Shown here: positions 32,039-46,019 of the stretch, piece by piece
How the letters are laid out: every line of letters starts with the position of its first letter
Numbering within the stretch: the stretch's first letter is position 1
Source: Thamnaconus septentrionalis
Taxonomy: Eukaryota > Chordata > Actinopteri > Tetraodontiformes > Monacanthidae
Reading direction: 5' to 3'
NCBI GenBank assembly: GCA_009823395.1
Contig: CM020510.1
Location: forward strand, 8,755,273 to 8,819,272
Length of the DNA stretch: 64,000 bases
Made by a program: the position numbers and the translations under genes
The notes under the pieces: generated by a model
Told to the model about the DNA's origin: nothing
What the model saw: only the letters and a program-made list of their open reading frames with translations
Databases searched by the model: none

Positions 32039-33313
32039 TGTAAAATATGAGGCGTTAAAAGTGTTTAAATTTCCAACATGGTGTGAGTGGTGACAACGAG
32101 CGCAACATATTTTAAAGTACTGAAGTGTGCGTTCCCACGCTCTTAATCACATGACTGTGAATAAATCACATGTAAAAATATGTTTAGTGAGTTGGCAGGC
32201 AAACTGGTGAGGATTTATGAACAAAAATCTGGCGTGTTAACCGCACAGCGAGGCGAGAGGGAGACATAAATGTCGTCCGTTCCGCCTTTGAATAACGATT
32301 ATATGACTTCCAACAATGAATGCAAGAGGTCAGAGGTCAATTCTTTCGGATTTAAAGGGGAAAAGCGCATCAGGAGAACGACAGGTGTTAACGAAGCATT
32401 CCGAACTGAAGCTCTGTGGGTGTCAGTGCAGACTCCAGATGTCCTGATGTAAACAGAGCGACATCGTTCGAAGCTTCGCTGCTGTGAATTATGAATCAAG
32501 GAAGCTGCAGTTCATCCACGCAGCCCGTCAGAACCAGACGTTTTCAGTCTGCAGCTCTGTGTCCCTCACCCTGCCCAGCGCCGACGCTCACAGAACTCAA
32601 TCACTCAGAAACCATCGGAGAGAGGAATTTGAACCCATATCGGAGGATTTAAAAGGTCCCGTTTCATCAAAATTCAATTTGACGACGTCTTCCGACACTG
32701 ATAAGAGTCCAACCTGTCGGTGAACTCCTGAGGAAAGAGACAAACTCCATCCTTTACTTCTTCTGCTTCCGCCGCCTTTCAGAAAGTCTGGCTTGAATTC
32801 ACAAAGTTTAAGAAATCAGCCCTTTGTGATGTCATAAAAAGCCATGGGTACATCCCCCAGGTTAGTGACAACATAACCAGCCGGGTGACTGGCTCCGCCC
32901 CTTGAGACCGCCTCGTTTTTGGTCACTTCCAAAAGTGTGAAAGATGCAACAAATCATCACTTTAGCAGAAGAGCTAACGCTCAGAGCTTTTAAAGAAGGC
33001 TGCAAACAGAGGGCTAAATAGTCTCTGTCTGTTGTTTTCACCCCCCTCTCACCCTCACACCTCCGTCTTGACCTTCTTCCTCACGCGGCCGCCTCGGTTC
33101 CCCTCCTCCTCTGCCCTGCAGGTCCTGGATGACGGGAGCGTCAGCGACACTTTTACCCACAAGTCCCTTTTCCCCGAGGACATGGACCCCCTGACGGTCA
33201 GCGGGACCATCCACCCTGATGGCACCCTGGTAGTGAGCGTCCACCGGATGGCGGCGCCGGCTGGGCAGGAGACACCAGGCGTCCCCACCTACCGCACTGA
33301 GGCTCACCTTTGA
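30186..33313 (+). CDS. hspb7-like: HSPB7-type small heat-shock protein (hspb7-like, possibly hspb12), three exons
   Basis: Exons are 30186-30438, 31823-about 31983 and 33122-33313 (TGA at the end). The product is about 201 residues, against 170 for human HSPB7. Residues 1-45 are a Ser-rich leader (SSSSSYRSSARYSSSSSYRS), a hallmark of HSPB7. The alpha-crystallin domain starts near residue 104 with CLGDAYYMSADVSQFEPHDI and FNHRVVIHAQK. It continues as DDGSVSDTFTHKSLFPEDMD, HPDGTLVVSVHR and YRTEAHL, close to the HSPB7 pattern LGDAYEF..DVRDFSPEDI, DGTV..TFAHK..LPEDVDP and FRTEIKI. The family comprises ATP-independent chaperones, and HSPB7 acts in heart and skeletal muscle. The exon 1/2 junction is clean (phase 1). 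The exon 2 donor lies at the start of a (GT)n run and does not give a perfect phase with exon 3 (see findings). Between fam131a and clcn2, it may be the ohnologue of mammalian HSPB7. Confidence 0.85.
31264..31696. mobile_element. Non-autonomous hAT-type MITE (433 bp) in hspb intron 1
   Basis: The termini are TAGTGATG and TATCACTA, giving a 7-bp perfect inverted repeat (TAGTGAT). An exact 8-bp duplication GTATCAAC flanks it at 31256-31263 and 31697-31704. An 8-bp TSD with TAGTG-type ends is the hAT signature. The interior is AT-rich with alternating GATATCGATATCGATATTGC sequence near the right end, and has no transposase. Confidence 0.8.
31983..32036 (+). repeat. (GT)n microsatellite beginning at the hspb exon 2 splice donor
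   Basis: The GT run starts at the last base of the Lys codon that ends exon 2. The splice donor is therefore inside the repeat. Confidence 0.9.
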
Positions 33314-33370
33314 ACTCTGTGTGCTGATCTCACCTTAAGAATTAGTTTTGTGCATGATTTCTTAAAGAAA

Positions 33371-33486
33371 ATTAAATATTTAATGTTTTCAAACTCAGCC
33401 TATATTTTCTTTTTGGATCCAGCTTAATATTTTCTATATTGTGTCTCATTTGATTCTGATTATGGTTCTATTTTTAAATGAATAAA
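33371..33486 (+). terminator. Candidate hspb poly(A) signals
   Basis: ATTAAA lies at 33371-33376 and AATAAA at 33481-33486, 58 and 168 bases after the stop codon. Either could end the mRNA. Confidence 0.45.
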
Positions 33487-35285
33487 TATCATTTTTGCCA
33501 TATTTTGTGTCTTAGCTTTGGAAATGTATCAAATGTGTTTCGCAAATGAATCAATAAATGAATAGCAAATTTGTTATAAACGGAATAAACAAGTTTTCAA
33601 ATTGTACAGGATTGTTACAGCTGTGTTCTTACACTTTTATTTTATCTGCTAGGCTGTGTGTCCGGTCACAATGTTGTCTACGTTTGACAGACCCTGAAAC
33701 ACAAACCGACTCCTGAAAAGGCTCAGTTTTGAAACGTGAATTAGCCCGACTGTGTCAGGCTGAAAGAGCCCTGCTGTTCCAACAGCAAGCTCCAAAAAAA
33801 CAAACAAACAAACCACCAACCGACCGAGCTGCGTCCGTAATGCCTCAGCCAGCGTGTCTGGAAAAAGACTCCACTTTAATTTCAATCTTGACTAAGTGTC
33901 ACTGGATATCAGCTGCCAGCGGACTTCCCTTTTCAAAGTGAAGGGGTTAATGTTGGAAAACAGCAGCAGCGGCAGCAACAAAACCCTTCATCCCCAGACG
34001 CTGATAATAATCAATATCAATGGACTGACGGGAGGTTTTTTTTTTTGGCGAGGCCAAATGAAATCTCATGGCTGACACCACTCATCTCCTCCACACACGC
34101 AGACCAAGTGCAGGCCCCATTTCCCTCTCACGTCTGACTCTGATTAATCAAACTTCTGCTTAATGACGCCACAGTTTGTACAAAGGAAACATGTAACACA
34201 ATGGCAAAGTGCACGATTAAAAACCTTGGCAAAAGTAAATTGTCACTCAATTGGAGTGTGATTTTTACATTATGTGCACTCTCTCATATATAACCAGCCG
34301 GATTCATCCGTCTGAGGCAGAATTAACTGGCGCTGTTTGGAGCTGGAGCGACAGAACCGACTGCAGTGCACAGTAATAAGATTCAAACGCTCTGCGCATA
34401 TCAGAAACAACTCTGGCTTTCATTTAGTTGTTGGAACAGGAGTTGCCCTGTGGATTCACATGGCTGGTGAGTGACACTGTAAACCAGCCAGGTGTCAGTT
34501 CTGCCCTGTGAGACCTCCTTGACTTGGTTCCTTTTCAAACATGTACATCGGCTTTGGCAGGAGGCTGTAAACAGAGGGATAAATATGCTTGCAATGAAAA
34601 ATAAAGCAATAAACTTTTGATCGTAAAGCAAATTACAGAAATGTCTTACGATCAAAAATCCAAATCAGTTGATAAAATTTTTAATTTGGAATGCGAATGT
34701 TGCAATTCCCCCAAAATAATAAATGCCAAAACTTCCAAATGAAACTCAAATACTAAAGTATATTACAGTTCTGAACACGACCGAGCTATAATTTAAACCA
34801 ATTTTTTTTTATTTAGAGGTGTTTTTGTAAAACTGTTAAAAGTTCCTTTCTAGTTGATTTCTGGTGTCATGGTTTCCAAACAGGCAGCAAGTTTTTAAAT
34901 CCTTTTTTATACACTTTGAGATGGGAGGTCTTGAAGACACACTGATGCATTAGAGGCGGTTTGCAGAAATCAGATTTATCTCAGAAGAAAGAAATCCATC
35001 TCCTTTAATGACGAGCGCGTTTTTACTCAACACTCACGAGGGGTGAGAGCATCGTCGGCGTTGCACACGACGCAGCCGAGTGAGTTGAGCCGTGTGTTTT
35101 CCAACTGGCGGTGAGTCTCGGGAGTAGGTGCCGGGATCCAACCTGAAGCTCAACGAGGGACAGAGCTGCTGCCTCCTTAATGAATCGACTCATTTGGCTC
35201 ATTAAGCTTTTAGCGTTAACGTTCTGGAGCCAAGCTGCTCTTCAACCTACCCAACTAAACAACAGAGTGAAATGATGTGTATATA

Positions 35286-35351
<66 letters not shown>

Positions 35352-36399
35352 GGCCGTGTGTGTGTATTCTCAGTTGCACCAGAGGGGATGGGCTGAAAAA
35401 CAATAACACACTCACAAATAAAAAGTGTTGCGGTTGCACTTCAGCGCAGAAGAGCCAGCAGACTGCTGCAGCTGGAACTCCCAGTGGGAGGACGCTGAGC
35501 TTGTTGGAAGTGACTGGAGCAGCTTTTCAAACACTGGGGGAAGTTTGGACACCCGACTGTGTCCTGTTTCAGCGTCTGAGTCGCCAAACTGGCCGCTGCT
35601 CTTCCCATCAAGTTGTGTCCTGTCCCAGTTTACTTCCCAGCCAGGTGTTGCATTCGCACCTTTGAGACCAACTTGTTTTTGTTTCCATTTTTAACACCTG
35701 GAGGTTAAAAACAAACAAAAAAACTTTCATTTTTATAACCAGGCAAAAATCTTTGCATATCTATTTCCTCTGTAGGTGCATCGGAGGGTGACAATTAAGT
35801 CCAGATTAAACAAAAAAGAGCTCCTGCACACGCGGCAAACTTACTGAATCTATTGCGACGTTTCAGTATTAGACCCTTTTCAGGCAAAAAACATTTTTGA
35901 TGAATTTTGTTTTTGCTTCTTTGCTATAAATTCTGCAAGTTGGCCAAGTGTGCGGGAACTCTTTTTTTTTTTTTTACCCAAGAAGTTAAGTCTTAGACTT
36001 TTTGGTTCTAGGCTGCAAACAGAGCGCTAATGCTGCTGCTTTCCAGAGGATCTATTGGAGTTTCATTTTGGTAATCACTCGCGCACGGCTGCTGCACAGG
36101 AGTCCTGAATGAAAAATAAAGCTGAGAAAACGACAAAAACGCAGGGGAGCTCTAATGTTGATGAAGTGCGGCTGATCTCCGGCTCTGTGCGCTTTAAAGG
36201 GAAAACAAAATGAGCTCATTTCGTGGCATAACTGCATTTTCTCCCTTTTCTGAGACTATTACAGGGAGATAAAACCGACACTCTCGCTTTTGATTTCCAG
36301 CTGCGAGCGGCGTGAAGGAAGCGGCGCAGACACCAGTGACGAACAACACAAAATCAACAGCCACAGCAACAATTTCCCGTTAATTTTTTTTTCCTCTCG
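33487..36399. other. Intergenic DNA, no gene recognised
   Basis: The stretch holds a (GT)n run at about 35289-35349 and dispersed motif copies at about 34562 and 36010. I see no coding exon. Confidence 0.55.
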
Positions 36400-37983
36400 T
36401 TTATTTATCCCTGATATACAAAAACAGTGTTTCATTTCTCTTTTTTCCGTGTGAAAAATAGCTCAGAGGGGGTTTGTTCGGCTCAGCCTGGTTTTGGCCC
36501 GTCGGGCTGCTGGAAGCCTGCAGTATGTACGACAGACCAGCGGGAGGGTCCATGCAGCAGGAACCACACCAGCCTTCTGAGGACCAGACAGGCGGGAAGG
36601 TTCTCCAGAGCCAAAATGAAAATCAGAGCAGAATCAGAACAGTGTGTGGTGGTTTTTGATATTTTTCCACTGAGGTTTTTAGGAGAACCTTCTCCTCACC
36701 CCCCCCACCCCCCCGACGAGCTGCCGAACAAACCAACGATCGCTGAGCGTCACATCTCCTCATATACACACATCCCCTCTGTTTTTTTGTTTTTTTTTTA
36801 CACTTTTCATTTTTTTTTCTTTACAAAAATAAGGTTATCTCGCATTCACGTTCACCGATTAAAAGTGGGTTACAAAGTGAGATGAACAACCGTTATTGCA
36901 CAAAAATTGATTTCTCCTACAAGTGGATTCATTCGTAAAAAGAATGAGACACGCTGTACAACCTCTACGCGGTCGACCTATACAGACTAAATAAATATGC
37001 GTCTTGCTTGTCCATATCTGTCGCGGAGCAGATGAGGTGGAAAAAAAATCTGAAAAGAAGGGGAAGAAGAAGAAGAAGGAAGAGGAGGAAGAGGAGGAGA
37101 GAAGGCTCTAAAGGAATAATGACAATCTGTGAAAAAAGTCGTAAAAAAAACAAATCAGACGAGCCAGTTTGATCAGGGTTGAAGCAGGACGGCGTGAAGC
37201 ATCATCCGGCCCGCGAGCATGTGAGTGGAAAGTGCCTCGTTTACCAAAGCACGACTAGAAAACCAGGTCTGAAGACTTCTGGGTCAGTTGCTGATTGGTT
37301 AAAAAAAGGGTGAGGGAGGGTGAGGGGTCGATGCAGGCACTTGTGGAATGAAAATGTCACCAACGGGCCATGTTGCCGGTCCCTTCAACACCCACTTCTC
37401 TTCTTTTCCAGTTATTACTTTTTGATTTTTTTTTTTTTTTGTTTTGCTAGCTTGCGCGAGCCTTTGCCGCGTTAGTGTTATTGAAGCACTTCAGAGATAA
37501 AGCCAAGTATGAGACAGCATGTCAAAAAGATGGGGAGGGGTAAAAAATCATAGAGGACAGATTGACAATCAAATTGTAAAATCAAATGTAAAAAAACCCA
37601 ACAAGAAAAACATAATATTATAAAAAAAACAGCCTCTATATTCTCTTTCTAAAAAAAAAAAGAAAGTCAACAATTTGATATTAAAACATTAAATTATGAT
37701 TTTTATAGTGTACGAATGATGTTAAATATATTAATCTGGAAGCATATCGTTGCCTCCTCACTTCTGAGTCAGGCAAAAGTGATAAAGCTCGTCGTTGTCG
37801 TATCCATGGAAGATCAACGTGGAATGCGGAGTGTCGAACGAAATGAACTGCAAACATTCAGGCACAAGACTGCAAACGCACGAAAAACATTCACTCCGTC
37901 CCGTCGTCATATTCTGTCTACACGTTGTATTTCTAATCTGCACACATGCTCTCTGACATGCAAAGCCATGCTGGATTGACTAA

Positions 37984-38022
<39 letters not shown>

Positions 38023-38534
38023 CTCAGTGGCGAGACATCAGCAGGAGGAAGAACAGGTGATGGAATGAGGAGTGAGTGCAAAATTTAAGGCATCATGGAC
38101 AGCAGAGTCAGTTCTGTAGCAGTAGGTGGACGTCCGTCTTGAGATGAAATAAAGGAGGAGTGTTCTGGCGAGTCAGTAGTCACTAAAAAGAACATTTAAA
38201 GAGTGATGAAAAGGGAAAAGGAAGAACAACAAGAGAAGTCTGTGTTGGCGGCGAGCAGGGAGCAAAGTGACGGGCGGCCAGCGTTATGGCCCACAATGAA
38301 TTATTCAATTTTAAAGTATGTGTAGATTATCTGCCTGCTGACTCGGAAACATTAACGGACTAATGGCTCGGGTTCCTCAGCGCCAGCCGAGAGTCGTTTC
38401 GTAACGACCTGCAGAGGAACCAGGTGCTATGGAACTTGGACGTTCTACTTTCCTTGTAGTCGAGTCGAGCGTTGGCAGCAGCGACGGACAACCGGTTCCC
38501 CTCGCAGAGAGAGAGAGAGAGGGGGGGGGGGGAG

Positions 38535-38567
<33 letters not shown>

Positions 38568-39585
38568 GGGGAGAGGAGAGAGAGAGAGAGAGAAGAGGGG
38601 GGGCTATGATTGGGAAACTGACCTCTGCTTCACTGAAACTGTAGTTTCCATGATGATGAAAATAAACTCAGAATTGAGGTTTGAGGATTCTCATGCTCGC
38701 TGCTCAGTGTAACGGAGGATTGGGAAATGGAGAAGCAGGCAGGTTTCTTTCTGCACTGTGGGCTCTCTGAGAAGGGGGCGGGATCTGAGCGGCTCCCAGC
38801 TCTCATTGGCTGGTGGCTCGAACTAGAATAAATCTACTACTAATTAACTTGATTCCCGAGGCTGTTGGTTGGATTTCAGTCTTGGTCCAGCAGCATTAGT
38901 CAGTGGATTGCGATGAGTGCAGTGTTATAGCTATGTGTATGTATATGTATATGCAATGTGTCCGCTAACGTTGCTACCTACTGTTAGCTACACGAGTGAA
39001 ACTGAAAGACGCCACTCAACCGTGAGCTGCAGACCTTCCCATGTGTAAACTTGGGAAGATTTCTCATTGGTCGTAATGGAAATCAAGCCAGTGGCTGGTG
39101 TGCTGCCACCACCAACGACCAATGAGATTAGGCTGGAGCTCAGAGCCCCGCCCCCTCTCAGGCAACCCCAGGCAGAGACAGAAACAAAACCGCTCTGATT
39201 TTCTATTTAAAAAAAAAAAAAATCATCCATTTCAACGAGCAAATGGGAAAACGGATTCTCAACTATGACGTCAGCTTGCTTGCAGAAAATGGAATTTGAG
39301 GATTTTTTTTTTTCTTTTTAATTTTCAGAAATACCAGGGTAGCAGCGGCCCGCAGAGCGATGCCAAAGCCCGGCGGCTGCAGTGTAGGTAATGATTCCCA
39401 GCCGGCCTCTCGCTGATGGTGAAGCAGATTGATTAGAGGAGCCGGAGCAGCTGGTGAGGTAATGATGTCTTCACTCTTTCAGCCATCCATTTGCTCCCTG
39501 CTCATCGTCGCCCCCTCACTTCCTGCCCTCTCCATCTCTGGAAGCGTTATTAAGGGCTATATTTAGATAGGCGATGATGGAGATG

Positions 39586-39623
<38 letters not shown>

Positions 39624-40876
39624 ATAAAAACACCTCTCAAAGCGCATCGACACCGCCTTGTTTGTGCACGTTCTCCCGCGCGCACCCTCTGTGACATAAG
39701 GCCGTGGAGGCGGAGTGAGAGAGGCGTGTGACAGGGAGTGCTACAGGTACCGCCCCCTGCTGTCTGCTTGCATAGACTCTCAGTGCAAGGGTGAGGAGAC
39801 TTGAGGGGTGCGACCCGAATCGCACACTTCTGTGTCAGTCGTATTGTGAGGGTGAGCAAGTGTGCAATTAGCTGGGGGGAGTATTTAAAGACAGGAAAAA
39901 GAGGCAGCTTTCAAAACAAAACTGAACGAGTGCAAAATGGCAGTGCAGGACTGAGGACAGCGCCCCCCCTTGTTGAGATCAGAGGACTGCATGGACGCGT
40001 GTCGCTCTTCAGTGCGCAAACGGAAGTGTGCGATTTGGGCCCCAGCTTGTGAGAGAGGAAGAATGGAAGCAAGGAAAAAGAAAAGTAAGGCATCCGTCCT
40101 TTTTCTAGTGTCGCAACGAGACAAATTCAAGTAACCTAAATGGGAATGGCGCCAGGGAAAGATTCCAGTTGGACCCAGAACTGACTGGGGGAAAAGTAAA
40201 ATCAATGGAATGAAGGAGTGAAATGTGCTCCACAGGTGTTTGCTACGTACTTTTTCCACACGCACTCGCACTGGTTTTTTTTTTTTCCTTTCACACAATT
40301 GGTTCCTGAACGCCTGCAGGTCCAAATGTTGATCTCAACTCATAAGAAGTTTAACAAAGTCTAGTAATTAACAAAAAACAAAAAGACAAAAGAAAAAAAA
40401 ATCCCTTCTTTTAAGGTACGAACCCATTTCCTGTCACATGTTGAAAGTGTTGGACCAGCGTGTGCCCCACCCGCCCAAACAGCCCGACCCAACCCAAGTC
40501 CACATTCACTCTGCTGTTGGTTCCCAGGTGTAAATGCAGAGCAGGGCACAGGCAAAGTACCCCGCTCTTTGTGGAGTGTCTGGCGCCCCCTCTTGGAGAA
40601 GCAACAGTGTGAGATGGAGGAGAGGAAGGCGAGTGGAAGAGGAGGACGGAGAGTGGAGGAGGAGGAGGAGCTGCGAAGAGGCTGGCAGAGCAGTAGAACT
40701 TTTCCAGAATTAAATATTGATGCTAAGCCCTGAGGATTTTTGCATGTTTGTGGCTTTGGGGGGAGATAAAATATGTCAATGCCGGCGTCTTCTTCTTCCT
40801 CCTCCTCCTCTTCCTCGTCCTCGTCCTCCTCCCCCTCCTCCAGCTGCTCCTCTCCCTCGTCCTCCTCGACGTCCTC
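36400..40876 (-). other. Probable clcn2 3' UTR / downstream flank
   Basis: No coding exon is recognised. T-rich tracts on the + strand (A-rich on -) with TTTATT at 36400-36405 give an AATAAA on the - strand. If used, the clcn2 3' UTR would be about 4.5 kb. The stretch also holds (GT)n at about 37986-38022, purine-rich GA/GGG tracts at about 38508-38600, and (GA)n at about 39588-39622. Confidence 0.3.
38508..38600. repeat. Purine-rich GA/GGG tract
   Basis: About 90 bases consist almost only of G and A, including a run of about 12 G. It is a candidate for triplex or G-rich structures. Confidence 0.85.
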
Positions 40877-43800
40877 TCACTGGGACTTCTCGTCGGACTC
40901 GGAGGGAGTGTGGTCGCGAGGCAGCGACATGTTGTGGCGATCCCACAGCTTGTGGAGCTCGGTGGCCTCGTTCTCGCTGCTGCTGGTGCCGCTGTCCCTG
41001 AAGCTGGCCAGAGGGGGGCGCACCTTCACGCCCTTCACTGTCACAGAGCCCTCGATGGCCTTGCGAAGCTGAAAGAAGAAGAAGAAGAAGAAGAAGAAGG
41101 CGTGAAACCTTGGCTAACTTGCTGGGAAGAGATCCAAACACCACTGAAAAATGCCTTAGCGTAAAGAAACGTTCACGTGTGAAAATAATGACAAAGTTTT
41201 GCTTGCGCTGCTTTTGGGATGGCGGATAAAGCTGTGAAAGGATTATATCACACTATATGTATATCAGATGCATTAAAGTGCTGCTACAGTCTCCGGAGTT
41301 TGATCCCCACAAACTCTGCAGACACTTGTGTCTTTTTCTGCACTTATTATGCTGGGCAACACTCTGGCTGCGGCTGCGGCGACCTCCTGGGAAATGGAAC
41401 TGCTAACCCCCGACACAGCGCTGGCCTTGTTCTACGGTACTAAAAATCATGCCAGTAGTTGTACAATCTGATGTATGGGCACCAGGGCCGTTTTCTATTT
41501 TGCACTGGGATCTCTTTTCCGAAATGTAATGGAGGTAAGGCTCACGGTCAGGGGCCGGCGTGCAGCGGGAAGCGAGTCGGGAGCCACGTTTGCTGCCATT
41601 CGCTGAATAGTTTTACAGAGCGGCACAGGACGAGAGGAAAGAGACGGAAAACCAGCAGAGCACTTATTACTCTGTGTGGCTCCCGCCGGCTACAGGAATT
41701 GAAAAAGGAAAAAAAAAAAAAAAAAAAAAAGTCCAGTGACGGGTTTACTGAGAATGGTGCCAAGAGGGAACACGCTGCTTTTAATGTTCATAAAAGTCCT
41801 GCTTGTGTGACAGAAAGGGTGGAAGAGACTGTCAGAGCCTATCAGAGTGAAGAATAAGACTGAAACTGGTTAAAAAAAAAACACCCCTTTAGGAACAAAG
41901 TATGTACAAACCAGTGGGGCATGAGGCTCATAAGGCTTGTTAAGTGTGTTGGTAAATACTTTTACGACCACTTAGCGTCTAAAAAATTATTTTCCTGCGT
42001 ACTTGAAAGCCGCAGAGTGACATAAACTTCTCACTTTTTAGATGCGGCGTGAGGCTCATTGCTGAGCCTCTGCACCACTTCCTGTGTGCACTGGGAGTTT
42101 TGCTAAAAGCAGCTACAAGCTAGACACTGCCGTCAAACTCAAATACACAGTGGGGCCAAAATGTAAAACTTGGAAGGAGTCGCAGGCCAATATTAAAATT
42201 TATTTAAAAAAAAAGTCTTCCTCCAGATAGAACAGTGAACCTTTTTATATGAACCCAAACAAGTTTTGCTTCAACCTGAATATGAAATATGGAACACAGC
42301 GAAGCCGCCTGCACACATGCAAAATCGAATATTGATTTAAATTTCAACAGTAACCTTTTTCCATGGGCTAATAATGCATTAGAAAAATAAAATGACAACA
42401 ATAAACTAATTAAGAAATAATAATAATGTCCTTCAACGAACGTCCTGTCCTGATTAATGCTGTTTCTTTGCACTGCATGTTCGACCAAAACAAACCGTCT
42501 CCCTGCACGTCCTTCGCGACCAAACGTGAGGCCTTAAAAACGTGTTTTCCACACATTTTAACAACATTTTCCACTTGTGTTTCTCGTCCTGCTGTCTCTG
42601 TGAAAGGTTCTGACTGAATCCTCTTATTTTGGCCGATGTTGCGAAGGATTTGAACACTGCAGATACACCGCCTGGCCAACAAAAAAAAAGGTCGCACTCC
42701 AATATTTCATCCGAGTGCCTGCACACAAACAACCCTGCGATTCCTTTCTTGGGCTTGGACCGAGTAGATAGAACATCTGTGTGACAGACAGCAGACTGGG
42801 AGAGAGGCTCAGCTTTATCTGCTTCCGCTCTGGTTTTTGTTTTTTTTTGTCTGCTGGTAGAAGGCAGAACAAAAAAGCCTAAATGTCAGGGACGGGCAAG
42901 AGAGGCAGCGCACTCAGCAACAATCCTCTCACCACTTCCCGGACCAATTCACAAAGAGCGAGGGAGTTTTTTTTCCGCCTCCCTCCCCTTCTCTTTTGTT
43001 ATTTGTGCGGAAGGCGAGATGGAGAGAGGAGGGAGAAGAGAAGAGACGGAAAGACAATGGACAGAGACGGCAATATTAAGCAGCCTTTTGTCTGTCACGG
43101 CAGCTAACAGGTGGAGGGAGGAGGAACCATTATTGCCAACTGAAATGTCTCTGCGTATGAGCGCGCAGCACAATGACGGTGCGACTGGCAAGGATTTCAA
43201 CCGTGCGAGAGGCTGCGGATGTGCTGCCAGCGCGCCGGCGATGACAGACGTGACTTTTAAACTGCGGCAGCTCGGCAACGGAACGAACAAAACGCGTTCA
43301 ATCCGTGTCAGAGCTGGGAAGTGCGGCCTTTCCAGCGACAGAGATGAAAAGAAGAGGAACGTTAAAAAGCAGATTTACCTCTTTGAGGGAGACGACGCCG
43401 ATGAGGCGGCCGATGCTGGTGACGTAGGCGTGGTCCAGGCCCAGCAGGGAGAAGATGGTGTGGGTCTGCGGGAAAAAGGGAAACAGGAGGTTTAGGATTT
43501 AATCGGTAAATACGTCTGCGTAACGGTGGAAATAAACACAAGTCGCATCACGCTGGGCTTAGGTCGGCTTCAGAGAAACGCACCAGCGAATTCAATTATC
43601 CACCAATTACAAGAAGGGATTCATTCAGTTTCTCATAATGTTTAGGGCTCAAATGGGAATTGCTAACTTTGGGAGAAGTTGGGCCTCAAAATGAGATTAT
43701 CTACACAACCAGGCAAAAGTTTAGATACAGGTTTAACATTTTGAAATTGTGCAATTTCATATTTCTCTGTTTTGTCTTCATGTCCCCGTACAGAAATTTT

Positions 43801-45982
43801 CCACCTTCCACAATGAGGGAGACAAATAAGGTGGCTTTGACACTGACTTTGAAATATAATATCCAAACAATATCAATATCATGAAAACCTTCAGAAAACT
43901 GTCGAGTTTACTTGTCTAAAATTACCAGCAAGCTATTTGTCTTTAATTTCCATCCCTTTCGTTTCGTTGAGTGACTTCAGCTGCTCGGCACCTGTGTTGG
44001 CTTGTAGTGTCAGTAAAGGGAATTTTTTTTTTTTTTTTATCAACGACTCACATCTAGACTAATGGCAGCTCCCTCATATTAACCTGGCCCAGCTGCTCCA
44101 TAGAGGAGGTCAAACGCTGGGCTGAGGCAGCCAAAGCGTGCAGATTGTCTCGTATAAAAAAAGGGCACGCACGTCAAGATCGGCTTTCTAAATATAGAAC
44201 CGGAGTTAATTTTCATGGCCAACATCGTTACATCATCATTAACTCAGAGGGTGAAGGTGAATTTCAGCTATTTCCCTCTTGAATACGACTTGACCAGTAA
44301 ACTTTAACGTGCCTTGGTTTTTATCGGCGCTTCCTGATAGAGGAGAGTAAAATTCAATTTTCCTCACGGCCCCAAAAAACGAGTGCGCCGAAGAGGTTGC
44401 ATTAACACCGAACTTAATTTTCTGGTCACCAGGTTTTTGCATGACCCTGTTTTGTTCCTCCTCATTAGCGTCGTATTATTATTAGGCCCACAGCTGCTGA
44501 TGCGGGAACTCAGTTTAGCCACAAGGGTCATTAAAGTTTCATTTTAACTCATCTCCACTTCTAGAGTTACTGTGCAGGAGGACGACGATGTGACACTTGG
44601 AGCAAACAGGGGGAAAAAAAAGCAAGAGGTCAGTTGTGAATGATGAAGGTTGGAGGTCTGAAGCCAACCGGACTTTTTTTGTGTTGGCTGGTCATTAGCC
44701 AAAATGGGCTTTTGGGACGTCTGAAATTGATCCCAGTGTGCCACGCAAAGGGAAGCAGTGCCAAGAAAAAGATTGTAAAGGGTTTTAAGCCGGGGCCACT
44801 TGTAATGTAATCTGTCAGAGAGTCCCCACTGGACCACATAATAGCTCCACTGGGGACAGAGTCAGCTCACCTCCGGTTCAGCACATCCACATCTATCTCG
44901 GCTCTCATCCACTTATTAAAGGTGCTGCAAACGGAACCGTGGAGTCAATAGAGAGTCGGCGCAGTCAGAATGCCAGAGTTGACGCCCTTCTGAACAGACG
45001 CCAGCTGCACCGATGTTCCTGTCTCCCAGTTAAATTGTATGCTTCATTTTTGCCTCCTGTTTGTCATTTATTGTATAAAACTTAACTAAATAACAAAACT
45101 GTAATTTTTATTTGTGTAATACCATTCAATACCCAGGCAAAATGCTGGATTTCAAAGAACCGAACATCTATTTGTTGATTATTCTTTTTTTTAAATAGTT
45201 TAGAAATGGTACTCAAGTTACAAGTTACTAAGCTCAGACAAGTGCTCAACTCTACTTTGATGTAATAATCATCAAATTTGAAATGACTAAGGATTCAAAA
45301 TCCTCAGGTGGTTCAAAGAATCCTCTTTTTTCTGAGGAATTAAATGACTTCAACCCACAAGGTATTGAGGTGCACTGGATGACCTTCACAAAGCCGTCCT
45401 TTTGGATGAACACCTAAAAATATGGCGGGATATGTACATTACATGATAACAGCTGAACTAGAATAAGTGATATTTCAAAGTGCACTCTGATGTGAAATCA
45501 ATGTAATAAAAAGTGGAGCAGGAAGAAACAGAGAAAGAAAAGCAGGGAAAGATTTTGGGGAAAAGAGGGGCTGAGCAGGGCTTGGCTTAAGGAAGAATAG
45601 TTTCACTTCGACACACACAGTCACACACACAGTTCTGAATACAGCAGCAGAAGTGGCGGCGGGTGGTGTTTAATATGCTGAGGGAGATTGTGCGTGGTAT
45701 TGGCTTTTGGCAGTGTGCACTGGAGCGCGGGGGGAGGAGGGGAGGCAAGATGGATTGGTGCAGGATCCCACTCTTAAATGTTTAAAGAGTATTCACACAG
45801 AGCCTAGAGGTGTGCAGTGGGAGAGGGGTGGGGGGGGGAGTGGGCGAGGGAGGAAAGGAGAGAAGGAGTGAGAGAGAGGAAGGAAGTTAAAGAATGGGAG
45901 GAGAGAAAGAGAGATAGAGAGGTAGAATAATGAATGGAGCATTAGGTGCAGCCACAGCCAGAATCAGACTCCCCCTGTTCCT

Positions 45983-46019
<37 letters not shown>

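Noticed and set aside
40776..41144. 122-residue - strand open frame
   Set aside because: It overlaps the last clcn2 exon in the wrong frame. The correct frame starts at 41068 and gives the ClC-2 tail.
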